In this document: positions 52,710 to 62,298 of the stretch, in pieces
How positions within the stretch are numbered: the first letter of the stretch is position 1
Layout: each line of letters opens with the position of its first letter
DNA from: Streptomyces sp. NBC_00513
Lineage (GTDB): Bacteria; Actinomycetota; Actinomycetes; Streptomycetales; Streptomycetaceae
Reading direction: 5' to 3'
DNA: 64,000 nucleotides
NCBI RefSeq assembly: GCF_041431415.1
Contig: NZ_CP107845.1
Location: forward strand, 6,510,001 to 6,574,000
Position numbers and translations under genes: made by a program
Notes under the pieces: generated by a model
The model's input: the letters and a program-made list of their open reading frames with translations, nothing else
What the model was told of the DNA's origin: nothing
Database searches by the model: none

Positions 52710-54140
52710 ATGACTGAAGCGGTGGAGTACGACGTTGTGGTGCTGGGTGCGGGCCCGGTCGGGGAGAACATCGCCGACCGGACCCGTGCCGCGGGGTTGA
52801 GCACGGCCGTGGTGGAGAGCGAGCTGGTGGGCGGCGAGTGCTCGTACTGGGCCTGTGTGCCGAGCAAGGCGCTGTTGCGTCCGGCGCTGGCCCGGGCGGA
52901 CGCGCGCCGGGTGCCGGGCCTGGCGGGCGCGGTCCAGGGCCCCCTGGACGCGGAGGCGGTGTTCGCGCACCGTGACTACTGGACCGGGAACTGGAAGGAC
53001 GACGGCCAGGTCGACTGGCTGGACTCCATCGGGGCGGACGTCTACCGGGGCCACGGGCGGCTCTACGGGATCCGCAAGGTCGCCGTCACCAGCCCCGAGG
53101 GAGAGCACCACGTGCTCGCCGCCCGGCACGCGGTGGTCGTGGCCACCGGCACCAGGGCCGTGATCCCCGAGCTGCCCGGCATCGCCGGCGCCCGGCCCTG
53201 GACGAGCCGCGAGGCGACCTCCGCCCGGCAGGTCCCCGGCCGGTTGCTGATCGTCGGTGGCGGTGTCGTCGCCGCCGAGATGGCCACCGCCTGGCAGGCG
53301 CTGGGTTCCCGGGTCACCGTGCTGGTGCGCGGCTCGCGGCTGCTGCCGAGGATGGAGCCGTTCGCCGGGGAGCTGGTCGCGCAGGCGCTGGAGGAGGCGG
53401 GTGCGGTGGTCCGTACGGGCGTCGCCGTCGAGGCGGTCGTCCGTGACGGTTCCACCGGTCCCGTCACGGTGGTGTTGGAGGGCGGCGAGACCCTGGAGGG
53501 CGACGAGTTGCTGATGGCGACCGGTCGCGCGCCGCGCACCGAGGACATCGGCCTCGACACCGTCGGTCTGACCCCCGGCGACTGGATCGCGGTGGACGAC
53601 GGCTGCCGGGTCCCCGGCCACGACTGGTTGTACGCCGTCGGAGACGTCAACCATCGTGCGCTGCTGACCCACCAGGGCAAGTACCAGGCCCGGATCGCGG
53701 GTGCGGCCATCGCCGCGCGCGCGGCCGGGACCGGGCCCCTCGACACCGCCCCGTGGGGCGCGCACACGGCCACCGCCGACACGCGGGCCCTGCCGCAGGC
53801 GGTGTTCACCGAGCCCGAGGCGGCGTCGGTCGGCCGGACCCTCGCCGAGGCGGAACGCGCCGGACTGCGGGTCCGCGCCGTGGACTACGACCTCGGCAAG
53901 GTCTCCGGCGCCGGGCTCTACGCCGACGGTTACCGGGGCCGGGCCCGGATGGTGGTGGACCTCGACCGAGAAGTCCTGGTCGGAGCCACCTTCGTGGGGC
54001 CGGGCGCGGCCGAACTGCTGCACGCGGCCACCATCGCGGTCGCGGGCGAGGTCCCGATCGACCGCCTGTGGCACGCGGTCCCGGCGTTCCCGACCATCAG
54101 CGAGATCTGGCTGCGCCTGCTGGAGACCTACCGGGGCTGA
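52710..54140 (+). CDS. NAD(P)/FAD-dependent disulfide reductase homologue
   Basis: A 476-aa class I pyridine nucleotide-disulfide oxidoreductase. FAD site: YDVVVLGAGPVGENIADRTR. Redox disulfide: GGECSYWACVPSKALLRP (CxxxxC). NAD(P) site: GRLLIVGGGVVAAEMATAWQ, with ATGRAPRTEDIGLDTVGLTP later. At the C-terminus, where lipoamide and glutathione reductases have the catalytic HPT, this protein reads HAVPAFPTISEIW, with Phe in place of the base His. The chemistry may therefore differ from a classic disulfide reductase, as in MerA or quinone-reducing relatives. It is 42 bases downstream of the thioredoxin gene and may share its oxidative-stress promoter. Confidence 0.9.
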   Translation: MTEAVEYDVVVLGAGPVGENIADRTRAAGLSTAVVESELVGGECSYWACVPSKALLRPALARADARRVPGLAGAVQGPLDAEAVFAHRDYWTGNWKDDGQVDWLDSIGADVYRGHGRLYGIRKVAVTSPEGEHHVLAARHAVVVATGTRAVIPELPGIAGARPWTSREATSARQVPGRLLIVGGGVVAAEMATAWQALGSRVTVLVRGSRLLPRMEPFAGELVAQALEEAGAVVRTGVAVEAVVRDGSTGPVTVVLEGGETLEGDELLMATGRAPRTEDIGLDTVGLTPGDWIAVDDGCRVPGHDWLYAVGDVNHRALLTHQGKYQARIAGAAIAARAAGTGPLDTAPWGAHTATADTRALPQAVFTEPEAASVGRTLAEAERAGLRVRAVDYDLGKVSGAGLYADGYRGRARMVVDLDREVLVGATFVGPGAAELLHAATIAVAGEVPIDRLWHAVPAFPTISEIWLRLLETYRG

Positions 54141-54152
54141 GTCACCGCCTTC

Positions 54153-54188
54153 GAGGGCCCCGCCACCGCGTCCAGTGGCGGGGCCCTC
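54153..54188. terminator. Perfect 14-bp hairpin terminator
   Basis: GAGGGCCCCGCCAC and GTGGCGGGGCCCTC pair perfectly around an eight-base loop, 12 bases after the flavoprotein stop. It should isolate the iron-regulated gene that follows. Confidence 0.92.
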
Positions 54189-54254
54189 ACGCGTTTCGGT
54201 CATGCGAGCGGTATTCGGCCGCACTGTCGGGGAGGGGTTCTACCCTCGGTCAGA

Positions 54255-54273
54255 TGAGGTTAGCCTTACCTAA
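54255..54273 (+). promoter_or_regulatory. Iron box (DmdR/DtxR-type operator)
   Basis: TGAGGTTAGCCTTACCTAA matches the 19-bp iron-box consensus TTAGGTTAGGCTAACCTAA at 16 positions. It lies 48 bases before the start of a secreted protein gene, so the gene should be repressed by the iron-loaded DmdR/DtxR regulator and expressed when iron is scarce. Confidence 0.85.
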
Positions 54274-54321
54274 GTCGATCTTCCTGTCGACCCCACTCGT
54301 TTGTCGGAAAGGTGTTCTCCC

Positions 54322-54876
54322 ATGCGCGCTTCCCGCCTGCCCCGCACCGCCGTACGCCTCGCCGCCCGCGCGGCCTTCGCCGCCACCGCCGCCGTGGCCC
54401 TCGCGCTCGGCGTGAGCGCCGGGTCCGCCGCCGCGGCCGGCTCCTCCCGTACGGTCACCGACGGCGGTACGACCTACCACCTCGCCCTCACCTCGCCCGG
54501 CACCGCCGCCGCCGGCGGGCAGAACATCACGATCTCCGGCAGCGGGTACAACACCGGCCGGGGCGTGTACGTGGGACTGTGCGCGGTGAGTGGTCCGCAG
54601 GGAGCCTCCAAGCCGACGCCCTGTCTGGGCGGTTCCGACCAGTCGGGCACGACCGGCGCCTCCCACTGGGTCTCCAACACCCTCGGCGGCACCCTGCCCA
54701 ACACCTCACGGTTCGGTGCGGGCGGCACCTTCACCGTGACGATCCACGTCAAGGCCGACCTCGGCAACGACCAGATCTGCGGCGAGACCGTCGAGTGCGC
54801 CGTCGTGACCCGCGCCGACCACTTCAACTCGGGCAACCGCGCCTACGACGTCCATGTACCGGTGACCTTCAACTAG
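54322..54876 (+). CDS. Iron-box-controlled secreted protein, neocarzinostatin-like fold suspected
   Basis: A 184-aa exported protein. The signal peptide (RAAFAATAAVALALGVSAG, cleavage near AAAA) is followed by a beta-rich mature domain of about 145 residues. Four Cys form two likely short-range disulfides: GLCAVSGPQGASKPTPCLG and QICGETVECAVVTRADHF. The pattern SGSGYN early, then GGTFTVTIHV, then a Cys pair and a terminal VHVPVTFN recalls the Ig-like neocarzinostatin family, which binds small molecules. With an iron box upstream it could bind haem, a siderophore or another iron ligand outside the cell; this is inference. It is followed after 62 bases by a membrane-anchored beta-propeller gene, probably in the same operon. 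Confidence 0.75.
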   Translation: MRASRLPRTAVRLAARAAFAATAAVALALGVSAGSAAAAGSSRTVTDGGTTYHLALTSPGTAAAGGQNITISGSGYNTGRGVYVGLCAVSGPQGASKPTPCLGGSDQSGTTGASHWVSNTLGGTLPNTSRFGAGGTFTVTIHVKADLGNDQICGETVECAVVTRADHFNSGNRAYDVHVPVTFN

Positions 54877-54938
54877 GCCCCTCTTTCGACCCAGGCCGTC
54901 CGGCCACCACTCAGGACGATCCACGCCACGAGGACGCC

Positions 54939-56432
54939 ATGAAACCCCACGCCCCCGTACTCGCGAGTGCGCTCGTGCTCGTCTGCGCCCCGGTCGCCCT
55001 CGCCGCCACCGGATCGGGCGCGGTGACGCAACCCTCGCGCGCGACCGCCGCCGGCTACCGGGAGGCGGGGGTCTTCACCTCGGCGGGCAAGCCCCGCGAC
55101 CTGCTGCTCCACCCGGACTCGAAGAGGCTGTACGTGGCCTCGGACGACCGGCCGGAGACCCCCGAGGTCAACGAGAGCGGACTGCACGTCCTGGATCCGA
55201 AGACCGGCACGGTACGCGGCACCGTGAGCCAAATGCCCGGCCCCACCGGTGCGTCGAGCCGCCGCGCCGCCCATCGGCTCGTCGCCCCGCTGCCCGGCGA
55301 CGGGGTGGTCTTCGGGTATCCGCTGCGGGGCATCGGCACGGCCAAGGAGGGCGACGCGGCGGCGAGCGGGGCCTGGATCACGGGAGCCACCGTCACCGAC
55401 CTCGGCCCGGGACTCGCACCGGGGACGGTACTGGCCGCCCAGGGCCCCGTCCTGTCGGAGGCGGCCGTCGACGGCGCGGTGATCGGACGGTCCCTGACGC
55501 TGGAGGGCGGCGACTCCTTCGCGGTGGACCCGGTGCGCAAGGCGGTGTGGTTCGCGGACACGGGCAACCGTCGCCTGTACAAGGTGGACGCGGTCACCCT
55601 GACGGTCGCCGCGACCGTGGAACTCCCGCCGGGTGACGGGTTCGCCGGGTTCGTGGAAGTGGATCCGCGAACCGGCGCGGTCTGGGTCGGCCTCGACAAC
55701 TCCGTGGTCGTCCACGACGCGGCCGGCCGCCGGATCGGCGCCCTGAGTGGGCCGGACCTGCCGCGCGCGGCGCGGTTCGACGAGGCCACCGGGCAGGCTT
55801 TCGTGGTCTGGCAGGACTCCGGGGACCCCGCGCAAGCGGGCAGTGACGGGAACGGATCCCTCGCCGTGTACCGCACCGCCGATCTGACGGAGGCGGCGAA
55901 ACCCACCGTACTGCCGGGCAACCACGCCCAGTTGGGGGCCGCCTCGCTGACGGTGCAGCCCGGGGGCGAGGTCGTGTGGGTGGGCGGCCCGGCGCAGGCG
56001 ACGATCACCCGGCTGGAGCGGTCCGCGCCGGCCGATCCGTCACCGGACCCCTCCACCGACCCTTCCACCGGTCCGTCGCCGGACCCCTCGCCCGATCCGT
56101 CCACGGCGCCCTCCACGGGGCCCTCGAACGGCCCCACCCCCGGCTCCTCGTCGGGACCCTCCCGACCCTCCGAGCCGTCGGAGTCGTCCCTGTCACCCGT
56201 TCCGGCGGGCAGTACGTCCGGACCCGCGCCCGCGCCGGCCGGCGGGCCCGCCCCGGGTGACGGGGGGTCGGCCGCGGACGGGTCCGGGGCGCCGGCGCCC
56301 GGCGCCCCGGCGCACGGCTCGCTGGCCGCCTCCGGGGTCGCCGTACTCGCCCTCGCGGGGACCGCCGCCGCTCTGGTCGCCGCCGGTTGGGTGCTCGTCA
56401 GGATCTGGCGAGGGACGGTCGAACCTGGCTGA
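54939..56432 (+). CDS. Secreted beta-propeller protein with Ser/Pro stalk and C-terminal membrane anchor
   Basis: A 497-aa surface protein of unknown function. A signal peptide (LASALVLVCAPVALA) precedes about 330 residues of repeated beta strands of YncE/NHL-like propeller type. Examples are GKPRDLLLHPDSKRLYVASD, SFAVDPVRKAVWFADTGNRR and GFVEVDPRTGAVWVGLDNSV. A stalk of PSPDPSTDPS repeats and Pro/Gly-rich sequence (about 375-465) leads to a hydrophobic span (VLALAGTAAALVAAGWVLV) and a short RIWRGTVEPG tail. It displays a ligand-binding propeller at the cell surface. Being downstream of the iron-box gene, it may be part of the same iron-starvation response. Confidence 0.78.
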   Translation: MKPHAPVLASALVLVCAPVALAATGSGAVTQPSRATAAGYREAGVFTSAGKPRDLLLHPDSKRLYVASDDRPETPEVNESGLHVLDPKTGTVRGTVSQMPGPTGASSRRAAHRLVAPLPGDGVVFGYPLRGIGTAKEGDAAASGAWITGATVTDLGPGLAPGTVLAAQGPVLSEAAVDGAVIGRSLTLEGGDSFAVDPVRKAVWFADTGNRRLYKVDAVTLTVAATVELPPGDGFAGFVEVDPRTGAVWVGLDNSVVVHDAAGRRIGALSGPDLPRAARFDEATGQAFVVWQDSGDPAQAGSDGNGSLAVYRTADLTEAAKPTVLPGNHAQLGAASLTVQPGGEVVWVGGPAQATITRLERSAPADPSPDPSTDPSTGPSPDPSPDPSTAPSTGPSNGPTPGSSSGPSRPSEPSESSLSPVPAGSTSGPAPAPAGGPAPGDGGSAADGSGAPAPGAPAHGSLAASGVAVLALAGTAAALVAAGWVLVRIWRGTVEPG

Positions 56433-56489
56433 TCCGCCGCGTGGGCGGGCCTGTTGAATGGTGGCACCCGAGTGAAGGAGCCACCGTCC

Positions 56490-57254
56490 GTGAAAGTCAT
56501 CGCCCACCTCAGCGACGTCCACTTCGACGGCGACACGCGCGCCGCGGATCGCACCCGTGCCGTCATGAGGTACCTGGAAGAGCTGCCGTACGACCTGGAC
56601 GCCGTCCTGGTGAGCGGCGACATAGCCGACCACGGCAGCCCCGCCGAGTACGCGGAGGCCCGCAAGGAACTGGTCTCGCGCCATCCGCTGGTGGTCTGCC
56701 CCGGCAACCACGACGAACGCGTGGCCTTCCGGCGGGACCTGCTCGGCGAGGCGGAGCCGACCGCGGCGCCCGTCGACCAGGTCCTGCGCGGTGCGGGGTT
56801 CGTGCTCGCGGTCTGCGATTCGTCGGTGCCCGGCGAGCACCAGGGCTTCCTGGAGGACTCCACGGTGGCCTGGCTGGACGGCGTACTGGACGGGACCCCG
56901 CACGAGGTCCCCGTGCTGGTGGCCTTCCACCACCCGCCCGTTCCCCTGCACATCCCCTACGTCGACGGGATCCGGCAGTTCGGCGAGGAGCGGTTGGCGG
57001 ACCTCGCCGAACGGCACCCGCACCTCACGGCCTTCCTGTGCGGACACGCCCACACGGGGGCCGCGACCACCTTCGCGGGCCGGCCGCTGCTGGTGGCGCC
57101 GGGCGTGGTGTCCACGACCCGGCTTCCCTGGGAGGCCCGCAGCGGGGACAACGAGTACGTCCACCTCGACGAGCCGCCGGTCGTCGCCTTCCACGTGATC
57201 GGTGACGACGGGAGGCTGACCACCCACTACCGGGTGGTCGTCACCCGCCGGTAG
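56490..57254 (+). CDS. Metallophosphoesterase (CpdA/Icc-like)
   Basis: A 254-aa phosphodiesterase with a complete metal site: HLSDVHFDGDTRAAD (DxH), VLVSGDIADHGSPAEYA (GD), VVCPGNHDER (GNHD), VAFHHPPVPLH (first His) and FLCGHAHTGAA (GHxH). This resembles 3',5'-cyclic AMP phosphodiesterases of the CpdA group. The GTG at 56490 was chosen because AAGGAG lies nine bases upstream; an in-frame GTG at 56472 is less likely. Its 3' end overlaps the convergent DUF2087 gene by 28 bases. Confidence 0.92.
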   Translation: MKVIAHLSDVHFDGDTRAADRTRAVMRYLEELPYDLDAVLVSGDIADHGSPAEYAEARKELVSRHPLVVCPGNHDERVAFRRDLLGEAEPTAAPVDQVLRGAGFVLAVCDSSVPGEHQGFLEDSTVAWLDGVLDGTPHEVPVLVAFHHPPVPLHIPYVDGIRQFGEERLADLAERHPHLTAFLCGHAHTGAATTFAGRPLLVAPGVVSTTRLPWEARSGDNEYVHLDEPPVVAFHVIGDDGRLTTHYRVVVTRR

Positions 57255-57538
57255 CTGCTGCCGTCGCGGGTGCGTGCGAGGCGGCCCGAGGTGATCAGGT
57301 ACCTCCGCAGGGCGGAGCAGTCCTCGTGCACCGTGCGCAGCGCGTCGTTCACCTCGGGCTCGGTGTAGTCCCGGTCCGGGGCGAACAGGGTCTCCGTGAG
57401 ATGGGCCAGCAGTTGCTCGCGGCGGGCGACCTTGCGGGGGATCGCGACGAGGCGGCCGTCGGAGAAGAGGTCCGAGATGCCCCGGGGGGTGCGCGGGGGT
57501 TGTTCGGTGCGGGGCAGCGGCGCGGTGGTGTGTGACAT
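57227..57538 (-). CDS. DUF2087 domain protein
   Basis: A protein of about 103 aa. The DUF2087 pattern is clear: DGRLVAIPRKVARREQLLAH, LFAPDRDYTEPEVNDALRTV, HEDCSALRRYLITSGRLART and DGSSYRRV. The domain occurs alone or fused to HTH regulators and is probably a small winged-helix-like regulatory module. The start is uncertain: ATG 57538 was used; ATG 57550 and GTG 57553 are in frame and none has a good ribosome binding site. Confidence 0.8.
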   Translation of the reverse strand: MSHTTAPLPRTEQPPRTPRGISDLFSDGRLVAIPRKVARREQLLAHLTETLFAPDRDYTEPEVNDALRTVHEDCSALRRYLITSGRLARTRDGSSYRRVTTTR

Positions 57539-57687
57539 GTCGGGCAGCATCACCCGGCAAGGAGCCCCCGGGCAAAGGGATTTCCGCCCGGACCGGCCGC
57601 GACGCCCCGCTGCGGGTCGCCCCGCCCGGACACGTCGAAGGCCCGCCGACGCCGGAATCGGTCCGGTACCGGCGGGCCCGCTCGTAC

Positions 57688-59591
<1,904 letters not shown>

Positions 59592-59648
59592 GAGATCGTC
59601 CCTTATCTCGGCTGTGCACCTTTGTTACCGACGAGTTGAATGTAAGAG

Positions 59649-59666
59649 TGCCAATGGAGGTTGGCA
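59649..59666. promoter_or_regulatory. Inverted repeat in the DUF6230 promoter region
   Basis: TGCCAA-TGGAGG-TTGGCA is a perfect 6-bp inverted repeat, 58 bases upstream of the DUF6230 start. The MerR gene lies on the other side and on the same strand, so its protein is one candidate ligand. Confidence 0.5.
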
Positions 59667-59709
59667 AGGTTGCCGGAGCGTACCGTTTCGGCCGACTCCT
59701 ACTGGCCGG

Positions 59710-60465
59710 TCACTGCTCCGCGCGCAGGAGTTCGGCGACCTCCGCGGCCACCCTCCGCTCCATGGCCCGGGCGAATTCCGAGGCCACGACCTCACCCGCC
59801 ACCGGGCGCAACGCGGACACCGCCTCGGACACGTGATCCAGTTGGCCGGCCGAAAGGTGCTCCAGCCCGTCCGGGCCGATCACATGCCGGCGGAACAGTC
59901 CGACGAACCGGTCCGCGAGCGCGGCCGCCTGTGCCTGGACGAAGTCGGCCGCGTCCAGGATCTCCGCCAGCGGCACCCCCTGCCGCACCAGCGTCAGGGT
60001 CGCCTCCAGCAACCGCCCGCTCAGATGCGTGACCCGGTCCCCGTCGATCCGTACGTACCCCAACTCGACCGCGCGCCTGGTGTCTTCGGCGTTCGCGGTC
60101 GGCCCGAACAGTGCGCGCAACTCGGCCAACGTCATCGTGACGGGCACCTCTTGCACCCAGTCGCGCGTCATCGCCCGCTCCAGGCCGAGGAGTTGGGACA
60201 GTCCGCCACCGCACTCCCACGCGTCGAGCAGCTCGGAGATGCCGTTCACGGTGTAGCCGCGCCCCAGCAGGTCGTTGATCAGGCGCAGCCGGGTCAGATG
60301 GTCCTCGGAGTACCAGGCGACCCGGCCCTCACGGCGCGGCGGCGGCAACAACCCGCGCTCCTGGTAGTAGCGCAGGTTGCGCACCTTGACGCCCGCCGCC
60401 CGCGCCACGTCCTCCCGGCGATAGCGCCCACCGGCGCGTCCGTCCTGTTCCCCCTGGCTGTCCAC
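59710..60465 (-). CDS. MerR family transcriptional regulator
   Basis: A 251-aa regulator. The MerR winged helix is at residues 15-85: YRREDVARAAGVKVRNLRYY, QERGLLPPPRREGRVAWYSE, DHLTRLRLINDLLGRGYTVN. A longer than usual C-terminal half (about 90-251) has a second part (VTHLSGRLLEATLTLVRQGV, DRFVGLFRRHVIGPDGLEHL) that could bind a ligand. There are no conserved metal-binding Cys, so it is not a metal sensor. It sits 118 bases upstream of the DUF6230 operon on the same strand. Confidence 0.88.
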   Translation of the reverse strand: MDSQGEQDGRAGGRYRREDVARAAGVKVRNLRYYQERGLLPPPRREGRVAWYSEDHLTRLRLINDLLGRGYTVNGISELLDAWECGGGLSQLLGLERAMTRDWVQEVPVTMTLAELRALFGPTANAEDTRRAVELGYVRIDGDRVTHLSGRLLEATLTLVRQGVPLAEILDAADFVQAQAAALADRFVGLFRRHVIGPDGLEHLSAGQLDHVSEAVSALRPVAGEVVASEFARAMERRVAAEVAELLRAEQ

Positions 60466-60504
60466 GCGGCAGAGTGTAGGACGTACCGGCAGGTCACATG
60501 GCCC

Positions 60505-61710
60505 TTACGGGCGTTGGTCGCGCTCCATCCGCTTGACCGCCCGCAGCACCACGAACTTCGGCTCGCTCGCGGTGACCTCGCTGTTGCCGAACAGCCGCTT
60601 CAGGTGCGTGTGGTAGCCCATGTGGCGGTTGGCGACGACCCAGAGCTCGCCACCCGGCCGCAGCGCCTTGCGCGACTGCGCGAACATGCGCAGCGCCGTG
60701 GCGTCCGTCGTCGCCTGGTGGGAGTGGAACGGCGGATTGCACAGGATCAGGTCCACCGAACCCGGGTCCAGCATCGCGACCCCGTCACCGACGAGGAAGT
60801 CGGCCCGGTCCCGCTCGTGCGTCACGTTGGCGCGGAACGTGGCCTTCGCGGAGGCCACCGCCTGGTACGACTCGTCCGTGAACACGACCTCGGCCCGCGG
60901 GTCCGCGACCGCGACCGCCGTGCCGACAACCCCGTTGCCGCAACCGAGGTCCACGACGCGGGCCCCGTCCGTGTTGGTCGGGATGTTCTGGAGGAAGAAA
61001 CGCGTGCCGACGTCGAGCCGGTCGGCGCAGAAGATGCCGGCGTGGTTGACCACGGTCAGCCCGGCGCCCGAGCCCCCGTCCTCGTCCACGACGTACGTCA
61101 GCGGCCACGGGCCGGGGGTCACGGCGTGCGTGGCCCCGGGGGTGCCCGGCGTACAGAAGATCAGTCGGGCCTTCTTCTCCGCGAGCGAGGTCTTCGTCGG
61201 CCCGAGGATCCGCTCGAAGAGCCGCAGCGTGGAGGTGTGGATCTCCTTGACCATGCCCGTGCCGACCACGACCGTGCCCGCGTGGACGTGCGGAGCCAGC
61301 CGGTGCAGCTGGTCCTCCAGCAGCGCCAGGCTCTTCGGGACACGGACCAGGAGCACGTCGATCCGCTCCGGCGGAGCGTCCTGCGTGGTCAGCAGCCGCA
61401 CCGTCTCCTTGGCCGTCCCGATCCCGGCACGATCAAGGTTCGCCATGGTGGCCGACCGCGTCAGCGAGGAGTCGGTGATCTGCGTCGGGTGGAACGCGGC
61501 CAGGGCCGTCGTCAGCGTGCCCCAACGGTCCCCGATCACGGTGATCTGCCGATCGCCGGTGAGATCCACCGGACCGCGTTCCCCGGTACCGGATTCGAGG
61601 TGCCGCAGCAGGTACTCATCGGCGGCATCCCAGGCGCGGAGACGATCGCGCGGGTCCTGGGGGAAGCGGGTGAGTTCGTAGGAGCCGAAAGGCGTGGTCA
61701 GACGGTTCAT
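60505..61710 (-). CDS. RlmG/RsmC-type rRNA (guanine-N2) methyltransferase
   Basis: A 401-aa methyltransferase of the RlmG/RsmC layout: an N-terminal inactive half (FGSYELTRFPQDPRDRLRAW; ITVIGDRWGTLTTALAAFHP) and a C-terminal catalytic half. The latter has RVVDLGCGNGVVGTAVAVAD (SAM binding) and the NPPFH motif in DLILCNPPFHSHQATTDATA that marks N-methylation of guanine in RNA. It probably modifies 23S or 16S rRNA. The gap to the MerR gene is only 39 bases. Confidence 0.88.
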   Translation of the reverse strand: MNRLTTPFGSYELTRFPQDPRDRLRAWDAADEYLLRHLESGTGERGPVDLTGDRQITVIGDRWGTLTTALAAFHPTQITDSSLTRSATMANLDRAGIGTAKETVRLLTTQDAPPERIDVLLVRVPKSLALLEDQLHRLAPHVHAGTVVVGTGMVKEIHTSTLRLFERILGPTKTSLAEKKARLIFCTPGTPGATHAVTPGPWPLTYVVDEDGGSGAGLTVVNHAGIFCADRLDVGTRFFLQNIPTNTDGARVVDLGCGNGVVGTAVAVADPRAEVVFTDESYQAVASAKATFRANVTHERDRADFLVGDGVAMLDPGSVDLILCNPPFHSHQATTDATALRMFAQSRKALRPGGELWVVANRHMGYHTHLKRLFGNSEVTASEPKFVVLRAVKRMERDQRP

Positions 61711-61737
61711 ATTCGACCCAGGCTATCCGAGACGACA

Positions 61738-61765
61738 GCCCGGCCCCGCATGGGCGGGGCCGGGC
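61738..61765. terminator. Perfect 12-bp hairpin terminator
   Basis: GCCCGGCCCCGC-ATGG-GCGGGGCCGGGC forms a perfect 12-bp stem with a four-base loop. It lies just after the stop of the TPR gene and upstream of the RlmG-like gene, both on the minus strand. Confidence 0.88.
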
Positions 61766-61771
61766 GGCGCG

Positions 61772-62122
61772 CTACTCGGGAAACTCGCCCGCCATCGCGG
61801 CGGCGATCCGCAGGTGGGGAGCCGCCTCGACGGCCCTGCCCTGTCGCTCCAGTGTGCGACCGAGGAGCAGCTGCGCGTAGTCCTCCACCGGCCAGCGCTC
61901 CAGGATGGCGCGCAGCTCCAGCTCGGCACGGGACAGCTGGGCGGAGTGGTAGTAGGCGCGGGCCAGCAGCAGGCGGGGAGCCAGTTGCTCGGGGGCCTCG
62001 GTGGTCAGCGAGCCCAGGACGCGGGCGGCGGTGGCGTACTCCTTCGCCTCGAAGAAGAGCCCGGCGCGCGCCCAGCGCTCGGCCGGCGTCCCGTGCTCCA
62101 GGTACTCCACCGGCGTGTTCAT
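61772..62122 (-). CDS. Tetratricopeptide repeat protein
   Basis: A 116-aa soluble protein made almost entirely of TPR-type helices: AERWARAGLFFEAKEYATAA, APRLLLARAYYHSAQLSRAE and YAQLLLGRTLERQGRAVEAA. GGAAGG precedes the ATG. Such small TPR proteins mediate protein contacts; the partner is unknown. Divergent from the pirin gene across a repeat-containing gap. Confidence 0.85.
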   Translation of the reverse strand: MNTPVEYLEHGTPAERWARAGLFFEAKEYATAARVLGSLTTEAPEQLAPRLLLARAYYHSAQLSRAELELRAILERWPVEDYAQLLLGRTLERQGRAVEAAPHLRIAAAMAGEFPE

Positions 62123-62160
62123 CGCGTTCCTTCCGCCGTTCCGATGCCTCTGTCCGGTCT

Positions 62161-62246
62161 CCCCCGACAGGGGGACCCGATCTCCCCTACACGGGGGATC
62201 CGATCCGCCCGACACGGGAGACCCGACGTGCCCAACACGGGCGTTC
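62161..62246. repeat. Four 20-23-bp repeats, each a small hairpin with compensatory changes
   Basis: Units begin at 62161, 62181, 62204 and 62227. Each contains an inverted core around a short ACA-containing loop: CCCCC-GACA-GGGG, CCCC-TACAC-GGGG, CCCG-ACA-CGGG and GCCC-AACAC-GGGC. Stem bases change together between copies, so hairpin potential is retained. The array lies between the divergent TPR and pirin genes. Confidence 0.8.
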
Positions 62247-62298
62247 CACCGAACATTCCATGGAACGCCGGACGCGGCACGGGGCTAAGTTGTGCCCC

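Noticed and set aside
62161..62246. CRISPR array
   Set aside because: The units are contiguous 20-23-bp repeats without unique spacers, and no cas genes are present.
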